This document shows positions 7,871-15,563 of a DNA stretch of 41,782 bases, piece by piece; the first letter of the stretch is position 1, and each line of letters starts with the position of its first letter. The stretch is taken from positions 1-41,782 of the forward strand of contig CAMDCE010000044.1 of NCBI GenBank assembly GCA_945889625.1, read 5' to 3'. The stretch is from Asaia bogorensis. GTDB lineage: Bacteria > Pseudomonadota > Alphaproteobacteria > Reyranellales > Reyranellaceae. The notes beneath the pieces are model-generated. The model made no database searches. It saw only the letters and a program-made list of their open reading frames with translations, and was not told the origin of the DNA. The translations under genes were made by a program, and so were the position numbers.

Positions 7871-8407
7871 TCATTGCTTCGTCTCCGCCAGCCGCAGCGA
7901 CTCGAGGAAGCGAAGTGCTGCGCTCTTGCTCCTGGCGTCGCCCTTGGCGGTGACCAGCATGCGATAGAGCCGGTCCTTCACGATATAGGTGCGCATCATC
8001 ACGATGGCGCCTGCCGCATCCTCGATGTCGAGCGCATAGCCGTCCCAGCCCTGCAGGGCGACCGGCTCGTCGCGCACATATTTGTATTTGGCGCGCGGGA
8101 AGGCCTTCTCGGCCTCGCCGCGGCCGAGGTCGCGGGCCATCTGCCTGGTGTCGCGGCTGGAGAACCAGGCAGGGTCGTAGTCGACGTAGTCGAAATCGAA
8201 CATTTCGTCGTCGCGCTTGCTCTCCCATGACACGCGAGACCCGGCGTGGCCCTTTTCCTTCTCCCCGGCCGTGTTCTTGGCAACGGGCATCGGCATTTCC
8301 AGCCGGAAGCGCAGATCAGGCCCGATCACGGTCTGCCACTCCTCGGTCTGCGCGATCGCAGCGGCAGGCGTGGCGAGCAACGCAAGAAGAATGAGTCGAC
8401 GCCTCAT
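7871..8407 (-). CDS. Secreted protein of unknown function
   Basis: 178 residues with a clear Sec signal peptide (MRRRLILLALLATPAAAIAQ, cleavage after AIAQ or nearby). The mature part is soluble, starting TEEWQTVIGPDLRFRLEMPM, with no recognised catalytic motif; the pattern of a short beta-rich domain ending in RFLESLRL resembles small periplasmic proteins seen beside catabolic genes. Its start overlaps the stop of the upstream VOC gene by 4 bp, and 10 bp separate it from the reductase, so it is an internal operon member. Confidence 0.8.
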   Translation of the reverse strand: MRRRLILLALLATPAAAIAQTEEWQTVIGPDLRFRLEMPMPVAKNTAGEKEKGHAGSRVSWESKRDDEMFDFDYVDYDPAWFSSRDTRQMARDLGRGEAEKAFPRAKYKYVRDEPVALQGWDGYALDIEDAAGAIVMMRTYIVKDRLYRMLVTAKGDARSKSAALRFLESLRLAETKQ

Positions 8408-9258
8408 GCCGGCGGCACGAGGTCTTTGCGGCCCGACCAGTCCCAGGCCACACCGGTACGCGAGATGCCGAGCAGCAGGCCGTGCAGTTCCCTGGGATGC
8501 ACCCAGCCGCCGTCGGGTTCGGCCACGGGATCGGCGCCACGCGGCGTGTAGCGGGCATTGGCATCGAGCAGCCGCTGGCGGACCGCCGACCAGTCATGGA
8601 CCTCGACGTAGCACATATAGAGAGAGTCGCCGTGCTTGTGGGCGAAGCGACCCATGGCATGGACGTTGTCCGTCACCTGGCTGAGCTCGATGCGATCGAG
8701 CCGGTTGGGCGGGTCGAACAGGGTGAGCGTGCCGATATAGCCGAAGCGCTCGCTGCCGATCTCGCTGAACCGCGACGGGTCGAGACCGAACAGGCCGGCA
8801 TAAACCGACGCGACGCGGCGCCAGTCGCTCATCAGCGTGTTGGTCGTCTCGTAGAGGAACGACACCGGCCCGACCCGCGGCCGGTAGGTGCTTTGCGAGA
8901 TCACGATCGGCAGGCCGAAAGTGACGTCAGGCCCGAGATAGAGCTGCTCGCCGTCGCGCTCGTAGGAAACGCCCAGGCCCTCCCAGCGTTTCACCATGCT
9001 GTCGAGATCGGCGGTGCAGTAGCCCGCCGTCATCAAGCCCTCGCCACGATGGCTGAGGAAATCCTGTGTGACGCCCGCGCCGTCGGGTTCGCAGAGCTCG
9101 AATTCGCTCTCGCCGACCGCCAGGATGACGCGCCTGGCCGTGAGATGGCGGCTGTGATCCTGACGCGCGATCTCGCAACCCAGCAGCTCCTTGAATCGCA
9201 GGGCCGCCTTGGCGGCGTCTTTCACGGCAATCTGGACGCGATCGCACCGGTCGAGCAT
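8404..9258 (-). CDS. VOC-family (glyoxalase/dioxygenase-fold) protein
   Basis: 284 residues with two vicinal-oxygen-chelate modules. Module one starts DRVQIAVKDAAKAALRFKEL and ends near a YCTADLD strand; module two begins near GPVSFLYETTNTLMSDWRR and includes LHGLLLGISR at its C-terminus. Members are metal-dependent lyases, isomerases or ring-cleavage dioxygenases, or bind ligands only; only some of the expected metal ligands can be guessed here. The ATG at 9258 is preferred because a longer in-frame start (9354) would translate a perfect hairpin at 9278-9321. First gene of a probable four-gene operon. Confidence 0.8.
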   Translation of the reverse strand: MLDRCDRVQIAVKDAAKAALRFKELLGCEIARQDHSRHLTARRVILAVGESEFELCEPDGAGVTQDFLSHRGEGLMTAGYCTADLDSMVKRWEGLGVSYERDGEQLYLGPDVTFGLPIVISQSTYRPRVGPVSFLYETTNTLMSDWRRVASVYAGLFGLDPSRFSEIGSERFGYIGTLTLFDPPNRLDRIELSQVTDNVHAMGRFAHKHGDSLYMCYVEVHDWSAVRQRLLDANARYTPRGADPVAEPDGGWVHPRELHGLLLGISRTGVAWDWSGRKDLVPPA

Positions 9259-9277
9259 GGCCCGACGATAGTGCGGC

Positions 9278-9321
9278 TTCCGGTCAAATGGAACCGCTCC
9301 CGCGGTTCCATTTGACCGGAA
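9278..9321. repeat. Perfect 20-bp inverted repeat
   Basis: TTCCGGTCAAATGGAACCGC (9278-9297) and its exact complement (9302-9321) enclose a 4-base loop. It lies 20 bp before the VOC start codon and 76 bp after gshA. There is no T-tract on either side, so it is more likely a mobile palindrome or a protein site than an ordinary terminator. Confidence 0.85.
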
Positions 9322-9350
9322 ACGCGTCGATCCACGCATCTCCTTCGATG

Positions 9351-9390
9351 GCATGGTCCGTCCGTCAGATTGCAGCCGAACGGACCATGC
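9351..9390 (-). terminator. Stem-loop after gshA
   Basis: Arms GCATGGTCCGT (9351-9361) and ACGGACCATGC (9380-9390) form a perfect 11-bp stem with an 18-base loop, starting 6 bp after the gshA stop. No clear T-tract follows, so termination is inferred from position. Confidence 0.5.
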
Positions 9391-9396
9391 TCCAGC

Positions 9397-10761
9397 TCAG
9401 TAGGCGTAGTCGCGGAACAGCGGCGCGAAGGAGCCGCCCCACTCGCCCTGCCACCTGGCCATAAGTTCATCGGCCGGCGCGAGGCCGCTGTCGACCGTTC
9501 TATCGAGCGGAAAGAGATGGACGCTTTCGTCGTTGCCGTGTTCGTCGAGACATCGGCGCGCCTTGAGGCCGGCATGGGCGATCGCCACCACCTCGCGCGC
9601 CCACTCGGTGAGCGCCCGGCCGCGGAACGGCGTGGCAAGCCCGGTCCGGGGCGTCTCCTTGCGCAGAAAATCGTGATCCTGAACCGTCCAGCCCTTCACC
9701 AGATCCCACGCCGCATCGAGCGCGCTTTGATCGTAGAGCAGGCCGACCCACAGTGCCGGCAGGGCGTTCAGCGCGGCAAACGGACCTGAATCGGCGCCGC
9801 GCATCTCAAGATAGCGCTTCAGCCGCACCTCGGGAAACGCCGTCGTGATGTGGTCGCCCCAGTCGGCGATCGAAGGCAGCTCGCCCGGTCGAGCCGCCAG
9901 TCTGCCCTTGAGGAAGTCCTTGAAGCTCTGGCCCGAGGTGTCGATGTACTTGCCGTCGCGATAGACGAAGTACATCGGCACATCGAGCATGTAGTCGGCG
10001 TAGCGCTCGAAGCCGAAGCCGTCTTCAAACACGAAGGGCAGCATGCCGCAGCGGTCGGGGTCGGTGTCGGTCCAGATGTGGCTGCGGTAGCTCTTGAAGC
10101 CCACCGCCTTGCCCTCGACGAAGGGCGAGTTGGCGAACAAGGCGGTCGCCAGCGGCTGCAGGGCCAGCGACACGCGGAACTTCTTCACCATGTCGGCTTC
10201 GGATTCGAAGTCGAGATTGGTCTGCACGGTACAGGTGCGCAGCATCATGTCGAGGCCGAGCTTGCCCTTCTTGGGCATGTAGTCGCGCATGATCTTGTAG
10301 CGCCCCTTGGGCATCCAGTGCATGTCCTCGCGCTTCCACTCAGGTGCGAAGCCCAGCCCGATGAAGCCGGCGCCGATCTCGCCTGCGACCTCCTTCACTT
10401 CGCTGAGATGCTGCGAATTCTCCGCCGCCGTCTCGTGCACGGTCTCGAGCGGCGCGCCCGACAGTTCGAGCTGGCCGCCCGGCTCGAGCGTGACGCTCGC
10501 CTTGCCGCGCAGCAGGGCAATCGGATTGTTGCCCTCGACCACCGGCTCCCAGCCGAAGCGCATCATGCCTTCCAGCATGGCGCGGATGCCGTCCGGCCCT
10601 TCATAGGCCAGAGGCTTCAAGGACGCTTTATGGAAGCCGAACTTCTCGTGCTCGGTGCCCATGCGCCAGGCGGCGCGGGGCTTGTTGCCGGCAGCGAAGT
10701 ACTCGATCAGCTGCCGCCGATTCTCGATCGGCGCGCCGCCGCCCGACGGTGGTGCGGACAT
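9397..10761 (-). CDS. gshA: Glutamate--cysteine ligase, plant/alphaproteobacterial type
   Basis: 454-residue ATP-dependent ligase for the first step of glutathione synthesis. Diagnostic blocks of the GCS2/plant-type family are WRMGTEHEKFGF (near residue 30), EPGGQLELSGAPLETVHET, PKGRYKIMRDYMP, MLRTCTVQTNLDF and the C-terminal YLEMRGAD. The ATG at 10761 has a GGGAG about 9 bp upstream; an in-frame start at 10824 adds a low-complexity Arg-rich stretch that is not expected. It follows rsmE on the same strand after about 150 bp; a weak CCCCTG/CAGGGG hairpin (10865-10887) lies in that gap. Confidence 0.95.
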   Translation of the reverse strand: MSAPPSGGGAPIENRRQLIEYFAAGNKPRAAWRMGTEHEKFGFHKASLKPLAYEGPDGIRAMLEGMMRFGWEPVVEGNNPIALLRGKASVTLEPGGQLELSGAPLETVHETAAENSQHLSEVKEVAGEIGAGFIGLGFAPEWKREDMHWMPKGRYKIMRDYMPKKGKLGLDMMLRTCTVQTNLDFESEADMVKKFRVSLALQPLATALFANSPFVEGKAVGFKSYRSHIWTDTDPDRCGMLPFVFEDGFGFERYADYMLDVPMYFVYRDGKYIDTSGQSFKDFLKGRLAARPGELPSIADWGDHITTAFPEVRLKRYLEMRGADSGPFAALNALPALWVGLLYDQSALDAAWDLVKGWTVQDHDFLRKETPRTGLATPFRGRALTEWAREVVAIAHAGLKARRCLDEHGNDESVHLFPLDRTVDSGLAPADELMARWQGEWGGSFAPLFRDYAY

Positions 10762-10913
10762 TCGTTGACTGCTCCCTGAGCGCCCCGCGGCCTGGGACCG
10801 GAGGCGGCGCGGTCGCATGAGCATTCCTCACGCGAGCCTGCGGCTGGTTCATGTTGTTCAACTCCCCCTGTCCCATATCGGCAGGGGCAAGCGCAAGCGG
10901 TGTGACCAGGTGG

Positions 10914-11702
10914 TCAGGCGGTGGCCTTGGAGCTGCGAAAATCGACTGCCAATCGTGGGGTTGGCTGCTGCCAGTCGCCGACCATCGCCTGCCAGCAGGC
11001 CAGCGCCGCCACGGCCGCCGTGTCGGCGCGCAAGATGCGCGGACCGAGGCCCACAGCCATGACATCCTTTATGCGATGCAAGGCTTCGAGCTCGGCCTGG
11101 GCGAAGCCGCCTTCCGGCCCGACCACGATCGCCCACGGCGCGGCACGGCCGGCCGCATCGAGCCCGGCCAGGGCGGGCGCGATGGGCGGCCCGCCGCCGC
11201 TCTCGTCGCACATCAGCAGCCGCCGGCCGGCCGGCCAGCCGGCCAGCAGGCGGGCCAGCTCGATCGGCGCGCGCACCTCGGGCACCGAGAGCCGCTCGGT
11301 CTGCTCGGCGGCTTCGACGGCGTTGGCGCACAGGCGCTCGATGTTGACTCGCTCGACCGCCGTGTGCTGCGTCAGCACTGGCTGCAGCACCGACACGCCC
11401 AGTTCGGTGGCCTTCTCGGCGATGTAGTCGATGCGCGCGCGTTTGACCGGCGCGAAGCACAGCCACAGATTGGGCTCGCTCGTCTGCTCGCGCAGGCGCT
11501 CAGCCACCAGCGCCACGGCCGCCTTCTTGCCGCGCCCGGCCAGCACGGCGCGCCACTCGCCGTCACGACCGTTGAACAGCGCCAGAGACGCGCCATCGGG
11601 ACGGCGCATGACGTGGCGCAGGTAATGGACCTGCGCCTCGGCAAGCGGCGCCTCGACACCGACGGCAAGATCGGCTTCGACGAACAGCCGGGCCAAAGTC
11701 AT
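10914..11702 (-). CDS. rsmE: 16S rRNA (uracil1498-N3)-methyltransferase
   Basis: 262-residue SPOUT-class methyltransferase. N-terminal PUA-like domain contains HYLRHVMRRPDGASLALFNG; the knotted C-terminal domain has KATELGVSVLQPVLTQ, NIERLCANAVEAAEQTERLS and the SAM-binding IVVGPEGGFAQAELEALH plus LGPRILRADTAAVAAL. The start at 11702 has GGGAG upstream. It is divergent from ubiA with about 48 bp between start codons, so their promoters must overlap. The rsmE-gshA neighbourhood with divergent ubiA is common in alphaproteobacteria. Confidence 0.95.
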   Translation of the reverse strand: MTLARLFVEADLAVGVEAPLAEAQVHYLRHVMRRPDGASLALFNGRDGEWRAVLAGRGKKAAVALVAERLREQTSEPNLWLCFAPVKRARIDYIAEKATELGVSVLQPVLTQHTAVERVNIERLCANAVEAAEQTERLSVPEVRAPIELARLLAGWPAGRRLLMCDESGGGPPIAPALAGLDAAGRAAPWAIVVGPEGGFAQAELEALHRIKDVMAVGLGPRILRADTAAVAALACWQAMVGDWQQPTPRLAVDFRSSKATA

Positions 11703-11750
11703 TCGGCTCCCCTCATGGCACTCCCTGTTGGTTGCCGTCATGATGCCGTC

Positions 11751-12677
11751 ATGACCACCGATAGGCCAGCCGCCGGCTTCACCGATATCGATCGCCAGCA
11801 CTGGTCCTTGCGCTACCTGCCGCACTGGGCCCGCCCCTACGGCCGGCTGTCGCGCTGGGACCGGCCGATCGGCATCTGGCTGCTGATGCTGCCCTGCTGG
11901 TGGTCGCTGGCGCTGGGCGCCGCGCCGGACTGGGGCCGCCTGGTCGGCTGGATGGCGCTGTTTGCGCTCGGCGCGCTCGCCATGCGCGGCGCCGGCTGCA
12001 CCTGGAACGACATCGTCGACCGCAAGATCGACGCCCAGGTCGAGCGCACGCGCAGCCGGCCGCTGCCCTCGGGCGAGGTGAAGCTGCGCAATGCGCTGAT
12101 CTGGACGGCGCTGCAGTCGCTGGTCGGTGCCGCGATCCTCTTCAAGCTCAACAAGTTCGCCGGCTTGGTGGCGCTGCTCTCCCTGGTCCTGGTCGCCATC
12201 TACCCGACCATGAAGCGCCTCACCTCCTGGCCGCAGGTCGTGCTGGGGCTGGCCTTCAACTGGGGCGCCCTGGTCGGCTACGCGGCAGTGACCGGCACGC
12301 TGTCGGCAGCAACGGTCGCGCTCTATTTCGGCGGCGTCGCCTGGACGATGGTCTACGACACGATCTACGCCATGCAGGACCAGCGCGACGATGCCGTGAT
12401 CGGCGTGCGCTCGACGGCACGGCGGTTTGCGGCAGCGCCGCGGCGCTGGCTCACTTTGTTCGCAGTCCTCGCACTGACGTTCTGGGCGTTGACAGGCCAT
12501 CTCGCAGCTCTCGGCCCGTACTATTTTGCCGTCCTGCTCGCCATCGCCCTGCACTTCACGTGGCAGATCGCCTTGCTGAAGCCGGACAACCCGGCCGACT
12601 GCCTGGCGAAGTTCAAGGCCAACGCCCAGATCGGCGTCCTGCTGACGGCAGCCATTATCGCCGGCCATCTCGGCTAG
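11751..12677 (+). CDS. ubiA: 4-hydroxybenzoate polyprenyltransferase
   Basis: 308-residue intramembrane prenyltransferase that attaches the polyprenyl tail to 4-hydroxybenzoate in ubiquinone synthesis. The first Mg-diphosphate motif is NDIVDRKID with N86/D87, followed by AQVERTRSRPLPSG; the second is YDTIYAMQDQRDD near residue 202. Around eight or nine transmembrane helices are evident. The ATG at 11751 is chosen; an in-frame ATG at 11715 would add twelve residues and lies only 12 bp from the divergent rsmE start. A methyltransferase gene follows after 3 bp. Confidence 0.95.
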   Translation: MTTDRPAAGFTDIDRQHWSLRYLPHWARPYGRLSRWDRPIGIWLLMLPCWWSLALGAAPDWGRLVGWMALFALGALAMRGAGCTWNDIVDRKIDAQVERTRSRPLPSGEVKLRNALIWTALQSLVGAAILFKLNKFAGLVALLSLVLVAIYPTMKRLTSWPQVVLGLAFNWGALVGYAAVTGTLSAATVALYFGGVAWTMVYDTIYAMQDQRDDAVIGVRSTARRFAAAPRRWLTLFAVLALTFWALTGHLAALGPYYFAVLLAIALHFTWQIALLKPDNPADCLAKFKANAQIGVLLTAAIIAGHLG

Positions 12678-12680
12678 TCG

Positions 12681-13352
12681 ATGGCGCGCCTGCCGGCCGA
12701 TCCCAAAGGTTTCATCCGTGCCAACACGGCACTCGAGGTGCCGGCGATGGTGCCGGAATTCCGACTGTGGCTGGCGTCCGAATACGTGCCGATCTGGCAG
12801 GCGACCGAGGCCTGGCTGGAGGAGCAGAATGTCGATCCACCCTACTGGGCCTTCTGCTGGCCGGGCGGCCAGGCGATCGCACGCTACCTGCTCGACAATC
12901 CGACCTTGGTCGAAGGCCGGCACGTGATCGATTTTGCCGCAGGCTCCGGCGTGTCTGCCATGGCGGCGGCGCGGGCCGGTGCGGCGTCGGTGGTGGCCAA
13001 CGACATCGATGCGCTGTCGCTGATCGCGGCGCGCCTCAATGCCGAGGCCAACGACCTTAGCCTCGAAGTCAGTGCAGAGGATTGGCTGGCCGGCCCGGAA
13101 GGTGCGCCCCTCGCAGACGTCGTAATAGCGGGTGACGTCTGCTACGAACGCGATATGTCGATTCGCGCGCTCGCCTGGCTGCGCGGTCACGCGCGGCTCG
13201 GCCGTCTGGTGCTGTTGGGCGACCCCGGCCGCAACTACTTCAGCGCCCGGGGCCTCGAGGAACGCGCGCGCTACGAGATCCCGACCTCTCTGCAATTGGA
13301 GAATCGAGGTATGCGCGAGACGGTTGTCTGGCGCGTGCTGCCTCATCCGTAG
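12681..13352 (+). CDS. Class I SAM methyltransferase, ETF-beta lysine methyltransferase-like
   Basis: 223 residues. The block PPYWAFCWPGGQAIARYLL near residue 54, motif I VIDFAAGSGVSAMAAARAGA (about 76-95), acidic loop NDIDALS and post-I ADVVIAGDVCYERDM match the METTL20/Nnt1-like protein methyltransferases. Characterised mitochondrial and alphaproteobacterial members trimethylate lysines of electron-transfer flavoprotein beta. It starts 3 bp after ubiA and is surely co-transcribed, which ties two quinone/electron-transfer functions. No ETF genes are in this window. Substrate is inferred from family resemblance; ribosomal protein L11-type methylation is the alternative. Confidence 0.8.
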   Translation: MARLPADPKGFIRANTALEVPAMVPEFRLWLASEYVPIWQATEAWLEEQNVDPPYWAFCWPGGQAIARYLLDNPTLVEGRHVIDFAAGSGVSAMAAARAGAASVVANDIDALSLIAARLNAEANDLSLEVSAEDWLAGPEGAPLADVVIAGDVCYERDMSIRALAWLRGHARLGRLVLLGDPGRNYFSARGLEERARYEIPTSLQLENRGMRETVVWRVLPHP

Positions 13353-13412
13353 GCAGCGCTTCAAGATTCCTTAACTGTTCTTTCATATCCGGATCGGCTA
13401 CACCGCGCCGGC

Positions 13413-14165
13413 ATGCCGCCGAAAGATCCGCCCTCCAGCATCACGCCCGCCGACTTCGCGAACCTCTACGAGGGCTTCAACGCGGCGGTCTCGCGCTTCG
13501 ACTGCGGCCGCAAGTGTGCGCCGCTCAACAATGGCGAGCCGGTCTGCTGCTCGACCCAGAACGCCGTACCGGTGGTGCACAAGGTCGAGTTCGACCTGCT
13601 GAAGAGCCGCACCGACCTGTGGTCGCAGTTCACGCCCTACGACTATGCGACGCGCCAGATCGTCGAAGACCTGACTCCCGACTGCACGGCCATCCACTGC
13701 AAGGGCTCACGGCACTGCGAGCGCGACAACCGCACCATCGCCTGCCGCGGCTTTCCCTTCTTTCCCTACATCACGCGGCAGCGGCAGTTCGTCGGCGTCG
13801 GCACCTACTGGGTGTTCGAGGATCGCTGCTGGATGATGTCGAACCTCGAGATCGTCGACAAAAAGTTCGTCGAGGAGTTCGTGGCGACCTACGAGGCGCT
13901 GTTCGTCAAGGACGCCAGCGAATTTGCGACCTATGTCGATTTCTCGGCCTCGGCGCGGCGGGTCTTTTCGCGCTGGAAGCGGCCCCTGCCCCTGCTCGGC
14001 CGCCGCGGCGAACTGCTGATCGTCGAGCCCTCGACCGGCGAAATCCGGCCCGGCAGCAAAGCTGACTTCCCCAAGGCCCAGCCCTTCAGGTCGGAAAAAG
14101 AGTATCGTGAGGCGGTGAAGGAAGCCGGCGGCGAGACGCCCGACGAGGGTCTGCGCGCCGCCTGA
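13413..14165 (+). CDS. Cys-rich protein, YkgJ-like metal/Fe-S chelating domain
   Basis: 250 residues, soluble. Cysteines fall at 31, 35, 45, 46, 91, 96, 102 and 111, with the last in RTIACRGFPFFPY. This CxxxC...CC...C...C...C...CRxFPF arrangement resembles the YkgJ/DUF zinc- or iron-chelating family, but the spacing is unusual (a long segment between the CC pair and C91), so it is a divergent or separate family. The C-terminal half (from about 160) is basic and lacks cysteines. It stands alone between the methyltransferase and creA. Function unknown. Confidence 0.7.
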   Translation: MPPKDPPSSITPADFANLYEGFNAAVSRFDCGRKCAPLNNGEPVCCSTQNAVPVVHKVEFDLLKSRTDLWSQFTPYDYATRQIVEDLTPDCTAIHCKGSRHCERDNRTIACRGFPFFPYITRQRQFVGVGTYWVFEDRCWMMSNLEIVDKKFVEEFVATYEALFVKDASEFATYVDFSASARRVFSRWKRPLPLLGRRGELLIVEPSTGEIRPGSKADFPKAQPFRSEKEYREAVKEAGGETPDEGLRAA

Positions 14166-14192
14166 TCTCCAAGGTCTGGCAGGAGGCTGATC

Positions 14193-14651
14193 ATGCGCCG
14201 TCCGTTCCTCGCTTTGCTGCTGTGTCTGCTGGCACTCCCCGTCGCCGCCGAAGAAGTCGGCACCGTCGGCTACCGATTCAAATGGCTGGGTCCCAACGAC
14301 AAGATCGTGATCGAGGCGTTCGACGATCCCGACGTCGCGGGCGTCACCTGCTACGTCTCGCACGCCCGCACCGGCGGCATCAAAGGAGCGCTCGGGCTGG
14401 CCGAGGATCCCGGCGAGGCCTCGATCGCCTGCCGCCAGGTCGGCCCGATCGACGCCGCCAAGCTCGCCAAACTCAAGAGCCCGCACGAGGTGTTCAGCGA
14501 GCGCGCCTCGCTGATCTTCAAGACCACCCAGGTCACGCGCTTCTGGGACGCCAGGCGTCAGGCGCTGGTCTACCTCGTCTATACCGACCGCATCATCGAG
14601 GGCAGCCCGCGCAATTCGATCAGCGTCGTGCCGGTGGGGTTGGCGCGATAA
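14193..14651 (+). CDS. creA: CreA family periplasmic protein
   Basis: 152 residues with a Sec signal peptide (MRRPFLALLLCLLALPVAAE). The mature sequence follows the CreA pattern closely: EEVGTVGYRFKWLGPNDKIV, FDDPDVAGVTCYVSHARTGG, GLAEDPGEASIACRQVGPI, FSERASLIFKTTQVTRFWD. CreA proteins are widespread in Gram-negatives; their molecular role is not established. Two conserved cysteines (in TCYVS and ACRQV) could form a disulfide. An AGGAGG sits about 7 bp before the ATG. The gene ends 12 bp before repeat copy C. Confidence 0.92.
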   Translation: MRRPFLALLLCLLALPVAAEEVGTVGYRFKWLGPNDKIVIEAFDDPDVAGVTCYVSHARTGGIKGALGLAEDPGEASIACRQVGPIDAAKLAKLKSPHEVFSERASLIFKTTQVTRFWDARRQALVYLVYTDRIIEGSPRNSISVVPVGLAR

Positions 14652-14662
14652 ACAAGGCCCTT

Positions 14663-14812
14663 CCTCCCCCGTCTGCGGGGGAGGTGGCCGAAGGACGGAG
14701 GGGGAAGGCGACGCAGCCAATCTTTTCCAGGATGAGGTCAGAAAGACCTGAAACTGGGGAGCGTCGCGTCTGGGGCTTTCCCCCTCCTCTATCCTCCCCG
14801 GTATGACGGGGG
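14663..14812. repeat. Paired palindromic repeat (BIME-like), copy C (degenerate)
   Basis: Between convergent creA and the oxygenase gene. Left unit: hairpin CCTCCCCCGTCTGCGGGGGAGG (14663-14684, in two arms) then CGGAGGGGGAAG; right unit inverted: CTTTCCCCCTCC (14776-14787) then CCTCCCCGGTATGACGGGG. It is less regular than copies A, B and D, with about 70 bp of unique sequence between units. The right unit overlaps the 3' end of the oxygenase coding region, supplying its last residues. Confidence 0.7.
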
Positions 14813-15550
14813 CGGAAGATGATCCGGCCAGCGATAGAGGAATGTTCCCAGCAGCACCCAGCGGGCCGCCCGCGTCGTGCCGACCAGCGGCGTCGTGTAG
14901 TGCCAGAACGGCAATCGATAGGCCGTCACGGTGGCGGGACCGGCGACCGACACGATCTCGCTGAAATGGCCGGCGCGGCTGTAGACCAGCCACTGGTGCT
15001 CGACGCCCGGCGTGCACAGGCCGAGATGCAGGTCGATGTAACCTCTCTGCGCCTTCTTGTTCTCCGGATGGTGGTCGTTGTGCGGCCCGGCATAGTCGCC
15101 CGGCCCGTAGCGCAGCACCTGCAGGCCCCAGTCGGCGGCGAGCTTGCGGCCGGCCAGCGCCTCGGCGAAGGCGCGGAACGAGGCCGAGCGCATCAGGTGC
15201 ACCAGACCGATCCGTTCGGCGGCTTTGACGCCGGCCTCGCGGCGGCTGTCGAAGTAGATGGTGCGCGCCCGACTAGTCTTGGGCAGCCTCTCGCCATAGT
15301 CGCTCTGCATATCCCAGATGCTCTCGGGCGGGATCGGCCGCTCCAGCGTCTCCAGAGTGTCGGTGAGTTCCTTGTCCAGCACACGCCGCACACCAGCGGC
15401 CTTACCGCGGTCCAGGAGATCGTCGGCCATCAGGAAGCGCCGGCGCGGATCGGCCAGCGCGCCACACGATGGATGCGTGCCTGCGAGCACCTGCCGGCCG
15501 GTGCGGCTCAGCAACTCCTCGAACTCGGCGGGGATGGCGCTGTGCGACAT
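14789..15550 (-). CDS. Probable 2-oxoglutarate/Fe(II)-dependent oxygenase-like protein
   Basis: 253 residues. The jelly-roll signature is suggested by VLRYGPGDYAGPHNDHHPEN, giving the HxD pair (H-N-D), with a distal His in LPFWHYTTPLVG and an Arg some 10 residues later in TTRAARWVLLGTFLY, the usual 2OG ligand. N-terminal half (1-140) is helical and unrecognised. The substrate is unknown; protein, lipid or small-molecule hydroxylation are all possible. The final residues (PPPSYRGG) are encoded by repeat copy C. It is divergent from the ubiD-family gene across a nested palindrome. Alternative: a structurally similar non-catalytic protein. Confidence 0.55.
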   Translation of the reverse strand: MSHSAIPAEFEELLSRTGRQVLAGTHPSCGALADPRRRFLMADDLLDRGKAAGVRRVLDKELTDTLETLERPIPPESIWDMQSDYGERLPKTSRARTIYFDSRREAGVKAAERIGLVHLMRSASFRAFAEALAGRKLAADWGLQVLRYGPGDYAGPHNDHHPENKKAQRGYIDLHLGLCTPGVEHQWLVYSRAGHFSEIVSVAGPATVTAYRLPFWHYTTPLVGTTRAARWVLLGTFLYRWPDHLPPPSYRGG

Positions 15551-15563
15551 GAGCGCAGCTTAC

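Noticed and set aside
10740..10850. Small minus-strand frame beginning MNQPQARVRN before gshA
   Set aside because: It has a purine-rich upstream sequence but runs into gshA in another frame with no conserved character; treated as chance.
10914..13364. Very long minus-strand frame (about 816 codons) across rsmE, ubiA and the methyltransferase
   Set aside because: Only its rsmE part reads as a real protein; the rest is Arg/Gln/His-rich antisense of ubiA and the methyltransferase, typical of GC-rich DNA.
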